Source: Elmis aenea (taxonomy: Eukaryota; Arthropoda; Insecta; Coleoptera; Elmidae). From it: 64,000 nucleotides of DNA. The stretch spans positions 67,046,108 to 67,110,107 of the forward strand of contig OX393577.1 of NCBI GenBank assembly GCA_947652605.1, read 5' to 3'. Each line of letters starts with the position of its first letter. The first letter of the stretch is position 1. The notes beneath the pieces are model-generated. The model ran no database searches. It saw only the letters and a program-made list of their open reading frames with translations, and was not told the DNA's origin. The position numbers were made by a program, and so were the translations under genes. This document shows positions 58,905-64,000 of the stretch, one piece after another.

Positions 58905-60200
58905 TTTAGTTATGAGTCCTTCTACTGTTAGGTGTAATACTGTTGTGCTGACTTTTTTCCATGTTTTCCTGCTATGTGCTAGCTTTTTTATGTTTTTCCT
59001 CTTGATGTTTCTATCCGTTGCTGTTTTTTTTTACTGCGTCTTGCCAGGTTTTTCTCGGTATACCTCTTTTGTTTTTCCCCGTAATCTTGCTTCATAGACT
59101 TTTCTGGTTAACCTTTCTTTTTTCATCCTAAGAATGTGACCCAACCGTCCCAGCTATCTTTCTTGTATTTTTGTTTCAACTGATTTTATCTTTAATTGTT
59201 TCCTGTTTCGTTTCTGATTCTATCTTCTTTGGGTTTTCCTTGGATTTTTCTTAGAAATCCCATTTCGGCTGCATTCACTCGGCTACTATATTTTTTGTGA
59301 GTGTGAGTGAGCTTATTTCTTTGTCCATTCCTCCTTTTTTCTCTATGATAACTCCTAAATATTTAAAACTTTCTACCTGTTCCAGCCTAAGCCCATTTAA
59401 AGTGATGTCATGCCCTTTGTTCTCTGTTGTAACGATCATAAATATAGTTTTTTCGGTATTTATTTTCATATTCCATGTACATTCCTCCATTTTTTTTCTA
59501 TGATCACTCCTGTTCAAACCTAAGAAAGTGATGTTCTCTGTTGTAAAGATCACAGTTTTAGTTTTTTCTGTATTTATTTTCATATAATTTTTTTCCAATT
59601 CCTGGTTTAGAGTTTCTAGATTATTTTGCAGATTTTCTGTTTCCGCGACTAAGACCATGTCGTCTGCTCATTTTTTTTTTTTTTTTAGTTGTTTAGGTGA
59701 AACGCTCACTTTTTGTTTTACTTCTTTAATTACCCCATCTATAACTACTCAAAATAATAATGGACTGAGCACGCATCTTTGTTTCAAGCCCTCTTTTGTT
59801 TCAAACTCTTCCAATTCTACATTTTGGGTTCTTACAATATTCACCATTTTTTCGTATATCGCTTTTATTATGTCGAATGTTTCTATTTCTATTCCCTTTC
59901 TTCTTAGGCCTTTCCATACCTATTTTCTTTTGATTTTATCAAGTGCTTTTTCCAAGTCTATAAAACATTAATATACTAGCTAGTTTTTTGTTAAGCTCTT
60001 TTCGATTGTTTGTCTTAATATAAAAACTGGGTCCTTCCTCTTCTGAAACCGTATTGGGATTCTTCTGGTGTGCTTTCTATTTTTATCTTTAATCTGGCTT
60101 CTATTACTCTTCCGTATTTTACCTGGTACACTCATCAATGTTATTCCTCTACAGTTAGAATAATCCATTTGTCCCCTTTCTTGTATAATGGTAAAATTTT
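58905..60200 (-). mobile_element. LINE family A, longest copy (copy 8)
   Basis: Minus strand, 5' to 3': SNCRGITLMSVPGKI (about 60,160-60,110), several broken blocks, a poly-T run at about 59,670-59,690, the ADD box with MVLVAETE (59,658), and KYLGVIIEKKGGMDKEI near 59,330. The broken C-terminal region and the 3' end (58,915), next to TAAATAAATAA, follow. The segment MKINTEKT...TTEN is present twice (about 59,585 and 59,475), an internal duplication. Non-functional. Confidence 0.87.
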
Positions 60201-60209
60201 TGCTTTTAA

Positions 60210-61310
60210 TACCTTAAAAAGTTTAAAAATGAAGCAAAAATAATTTGGTTTTCAGTTTTCTTTTTTAATAACTGATAAACTGAGGATTTATCAATGTTTT
60301 TCTTGGGTTTTATTTAACATAAAATTACTTTCATTGGCCTTAAGATCGAATTAAGGGCATCATGTTTATCAGCAATAAGAAATAAACATGACCTATTTAG
60401 TTGCATGTAGTAAATAAACCCATACACATGTGCGCTGCAAGCTCTTTCGGTAGATAACAAGTAATACATTTTCTTGAGATTGTGAAGAGCTACACTAATT
60501 ACGTTCGTTTGAAAAGTACATGTAGCGATGGAACATCTCCGTTACACAATAGCCCGATCCTTTGGGGGGTACAAGGGGCCAAATAACTGAGAAAGGAGCT
60601 ATGGGGGCGTGGGAACTGTCCAGCCCCTACTGCTGAAGTGGAAACCCTTGTCGTCCTGCTAATAGCTTCGATATACTGTTTCTTACAGTATCTTGTCAAG
60701 GGTACGTCGCTATAAAACTGGCTACAGTAAAATAATTTCAGGCCCTCGTAATAATTAAGAAGGAAGTTTTGCGTTAGTATTAGCGTGATATTGATTTCTT
60801 TTTGGAAAATAATTAACGAATTTACACCAGTTACTCCCCTTTTTAATTACCTAGTTAATAACAAGCGTTTAACAATAATTATCAATTTACCTTCTTGCTC
60901 ACATTAACAACAAAAACAGTCGCACTAAGACGTTATTTGGTATTTAAATCGTCATAAACCTTTTACTTGCTCCAACTTTAGCAAAATTCGCTACAAATTA
61001 GCTTAATATTCAGGGAAATATGATAATGTTTCCAGCTTAAGGCGCTATAGAGACGAATAAGTTAGTTGAAATGCAGAATTCCTGAAAATAAGTTGCTTAA
61101 CTATTTATGAATACTTTATATAATCGGGAAAGGGAACATTTGTGATCAGAAAATCTTATTGAATCAAAAAAAAGATAGAGATTATGTTAATTTTAAAGTA
61201 TTTTGCACATTTGCTTGGATAAATTAAAACAGGTTTTTCCTGTGAACTCTTTTCAGTAAGTAATATAACAAGTGCGTTGAAAATTATCGATAATTTTTGG
61301 TAAATATGCC
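60210..61310. other. gene-free stretch with one GC-rich patch
   Basis: No gene supported. 60,490-60,720 is GC-rich, contains a TATAAAA word near 60,710 and has a 66-codon minus frame of no recognisable type. Confidence 0.35.
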
Positions 61311-61313
61311 CGA

Positions 61314-61383
61314 ATGCAAGTTGAGCTGAAAAAAACACGAGTGCACAAAGTGCACGAGTGATTTTTTTTTATGCAACTTGCAT
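61314..61383. repeat. 70-bp near-perfect hairpin
   Basis: ATGCAAGTTG ... CACGAGTGCAC AAA GTGCACGAGTG ... CAACTTGCAT. Almost completely self-complementary with a 3-bp centre; probably the collapsed core of a foldback MITE. Confidence 0.88.
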
Positions 61384-61441
61384 GAGTGAAGATTTGTCAA
61401 AAAATATAGATTATTTGCGATGTACGAGTTATATTTTATCA

Positions 61442-61895
61442 GAAAATTTCCTTCACCTAACCTACCTGTCCAATTAAATGTACGTTATGCCAAATTTTAC
61501 AAGTACTGTCATGGTGGTGCGTCAGGGGTGTGGTTTAATCTATATTAAAGTAACGCTACTGGTCGCCGAAATTCGTCAAAAAATTATCAAGACCAAAATA
61601 TTTAATTCCCTCTCCAAATTTATATTTTCGACCAATCACAAAATCAGATTTCTTAGAAACGACCAATAAACGCAAGAAAATCTGTTAATTGCGAAAAATA
61701 TATTATCAGCATATGATTATGTTTATTGGCCGTTTAAAGGAAATCTGAGTTTGTTATTGGTCGAAAACGAAAATTTGACAGGAGGATCAACATCTGACAG
61801 GGGAATGTAAAATTATTACCGTGTAATTATGCTCCTATTGGTAGTCTCTAGAAGATTTAAGATTAGTGATTGGTTGACAGTTGAAGGAAATTTTC
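61442..61895. mobile_element. foldback element, about 455 bp
   Basis: Outer arms GAAAATTTCCTTCA / TGAAGGAAATTTTC and inner arms 61616-61673 versus 61719-61776 (CGACCAATCACAAAATCAGA and its counterpart; CGACCAATAAAC / GTTTATTGGCCG). No coding content. Confidence 0.82.
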
Positions 61896-61899
61896 GAAG

Positions 61900-63030
61900 A
61901 AATCAAAAAGTTTGTAAATAAGAAACGCGTTATTTATAAGTAATCTTAATTATCTACCTTTAGCTGGTTTAAACTATAAATAAAAACACTTTCATAAACC
62001 CATTTTAATAATCCAATTATATTTATAGGAACAAATTAAGGAACCGTTCCACAAGTATTATAAAACAAATAAACTTAATAACTCCTTGTTTGCCCCAGAA
62101 ATGACAGAAATGGATTAATTAACTTCTTGTAACTTCGCTCAACCATAAATCTGAGGGTAAATTTATTGTTTCCTCATGCTGTCATAGACACTCCATCAAA
62201 CTTTCGAGCAACTTGCGTTTAATTTTTTAGACGCGGTAACAATGGAACAATTAATATCTGCAATAAGTTTCTTTGTATTGGATACATATCCACCACCAGT
62301 CGCTTAAGCACCTTTCCGGAGAGAACGAATACTGGTGCCTCTGGCGCCAAATCGAACAAAGGAAACGTCAGTGTGCCGGGTAAAGAAGATGTCTGCCCGG
62401 GACTTGAAGAGTGCTTCATCACTAATCTCATTTAACGTTGTCTGTTATATTGCTAGCCTCCGGTTAAAAGAATCCTGTTGTTTATCGAATGCCACTACAG
62501 CTTCTGTTCTAGTAATACGATGATCTCGTTAAACTCGGTACCTACTCTACAATTTCATAGGAAAACCTGTCTTTCACACAACATAAAACATCTTTTTTTT
62601 GTGAAAGTAATCAATTACTTAAACCATTTTATCATAGCTCACATCCTAAATTAAATGGAGCATTTAAATGTAGATCAGCAGCATTTACCAAAAATTACAA
62701 TGACTTTGGAGTCTAAGAAACAATTAAATTTTTTACATTTTTTACATTTTTTTGTACAAACTGCTTTATAACTCTCAAACCATTGCCTGTAGACAAAAAA
62801 TAAATTGCACTAATTTTGTAGAGAATTTCATACTCTATTAAAAAGCTTCAAGGTATTTCACGATAAAGTTGATATTTTCGGCTACAGAGTCTTATAAATG
62901 CAGAAGTGTAAAAAAATCAAGTAAGTGTTGATATCAGCTTAGCATTTGATTTTAGGAAAAAATTTTACTTGAAATTTTTTCTTAGAAAAAGATCCTCTAT
63001 CACCACTTAAAATATTCGCGGTGATAACGG
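61900..63030. other. gene-free stretch with one GC-richer patch
   Basis: No gene supported. 62,220-62,480 is GC-richer and open in two frames (minus 62219-62431, plus 62335-62523), but neither shows a domain. Confidence 0.35.
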
Positions 63031-63900
63031 GGACACCCTGTATATATACTTACAAATCCGAACAATATTAGTTAAAAGCAAAAAATCCAAACAAAACGAG
63101 GTAAATTATACCAAGGGATGCCTAAACCATCAGCAAAATAAGGGTCACAAATCTAGGTACTGTGAGAGGAGGAAGAAAGGATATGCAATCCTATTAAAGC
63201 CACTTTTAAATAAATTTCGAACTAATATAGACAGAAATTTAAGAGAATCCATGCACAAATATATCTGTTAAAATTTAATCAACTCCTGACTGATATTCTC
63301 TGTAGCTAATTAAATTTCCATAGCCCACTATCTTAGCGAGAAGCTCCAGCTCTGAGAAATTGTTAGACATTTGTTTCAACTCTCGAGTGCTTTACTTTGC
63401 CTCGCTGAATTTGTATACTGCGCTTAATTAATGCTTAAAAACTGCAATTTGTAATTAAATAATTGGATTAATTTATATTTGCTAGTGCAATTGTATTAGT
63501 GTATCTTTCGCAGCTTCTACAAACAGATTCGCCAATTACATTAATGTAATAGAACTACTGGCACAGAAATTCGAGTACATACCAGGACAAGTCAAATGGC
63601 ACTGCTAAATTTCTTTAGAATAGCCATAAACCTCATGCAATACAGTATGGCCTTTTTTCATCGATTATCACGTTTGTTTCCAACAAGCGATTTAAAACCA
63701 ATTCATGAATAAGTACATGAACTGGTTATTCGCATGAGTATTGACCAGTATTAGCCGTTGTTGGAACGGTTTTACGACTGGCCTAACTGTAAATGACATT
63801 AGTGTCTATTGGGTTCGTAGACATATGCGCATCACAAGGGTAAACACCTTAAGAATCCAGTAATAAATGGGATTGGGAAGGCGATGCATAGCTATCAGAG
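63030..63900. other. gene-free stretch; single MITE end
   Basis: GGGGACACCCTGTATATATA at about 63,034-63,052 resembles the ACCCTGTA ends of the TA-type MITEs elsewhere in the window. The partner end was not found. Confidence 0.35.
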
Positions 63901-63926
63901 CTCACGTGTTATGAACAGTGCATGCG

Positions 63927-63934
63927 TATAAAAA
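63927..63934 (+). promoter_or_regulatory. possible TATA box near the right edge
   Basis: GCGTATAAAAATCC in a CpG-richer patch, with an initiator-like TTCAC about 30 bp further. If real, the gene would start at the edge and continue out of the window. Confidence 0.25.
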
Positions 63935-64000
63935 TCCAAGCGCTAGTGCTTGCCTTCGTTCACGTACTGTTTTGACCGTACACTGACTAGTTCATGTATT

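Overview
This window looks like AT-rich insect nuclear DNA, roughly two thirds A+T by eye. The evidence is spliced genes with GT-AG introns, TATA/initiator promoters, AATAAA signals, many decayed LINEs, mariner, Tc1 and hAT pieces, and TIR/foldback MITEs. The gene families present (pacifastin-type inhibitors, a TsetseEP/DUF725-like secreted protein, SIAH/SINA-like RING proteins) are arthropod families. A beetle is my guess from the style of the repeats; that part is inference. No bacterial or viral gene was recognised.

Gene content is sparse. (1) 7.4-8.9 kb, plus strand: an intronless reading frame coding for two SIAH-like units head to tail, interrupted by in-frame TAA and TGA, so probably a recent pseudogene. 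(2) 18.6-20.2 kb, minus strand: a three-exon gene for a secreted 233-residue cysteine-containing protein with a clear TATA box and initiator. (3) 47.0-53.3 kb, minus strand: a tandem array of pacifastin-type protease inhibitor genes. Two copies (47,074-48,314 and 51,813-53,218) have the same three-exon structure: signal peptide, domain 1, domain 2. Both use a splice donor inside the last cysteine codon of domain 1 that reads as TGG-TAA when unspliced. Between them are an orphan signal-peptide exon, an orphan third-domain exon, a decayed domain exon, and repeated flanks carrying the same LINE fragment, so the array grew by tandem duplication and then partly decayed.

Most of the rest is repeats. 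One RTE-like LINE family has at least eight 5'-truncated copies, and at least five other LINE types occur (two CR1/Jockey-like copies, an RNase H-bearing one with a 17-bp target duplication, and others). Class II elements with both ends visible are: a 1.7-kb hAT element with TIR TAGGGATTGTAA and 8-bp duplication ACTGTGGT; a 157-bp hAT MITE with duplication AATATGAA; a 942-bp pogo/Tc1-type element with 25-bp perfect TIRs carrying only an intron and a PHD-like last exon; and a 194-bp TA-flanked MITE. Single-ended relics include two mariners, a Tc1 and a hAT transposase end. Foldback elements lie at 41.9, 49.9, 52.2 and 61.4 kb, and tandem repeats at 4.0, 6.9, 38.6, 40.5 and 41.4 kb.

The remaining gene-free stretches show no supported coding sequence. 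A few locally GC-richer patches (about 2.9, 12.0, 14.9, 39.3, 45.6, 58.1, 60.6, 62.3 and 63.9 kb) look less decayed than their surroundings and could hold regulatory DNA or untranslated first exons; this is inference only.
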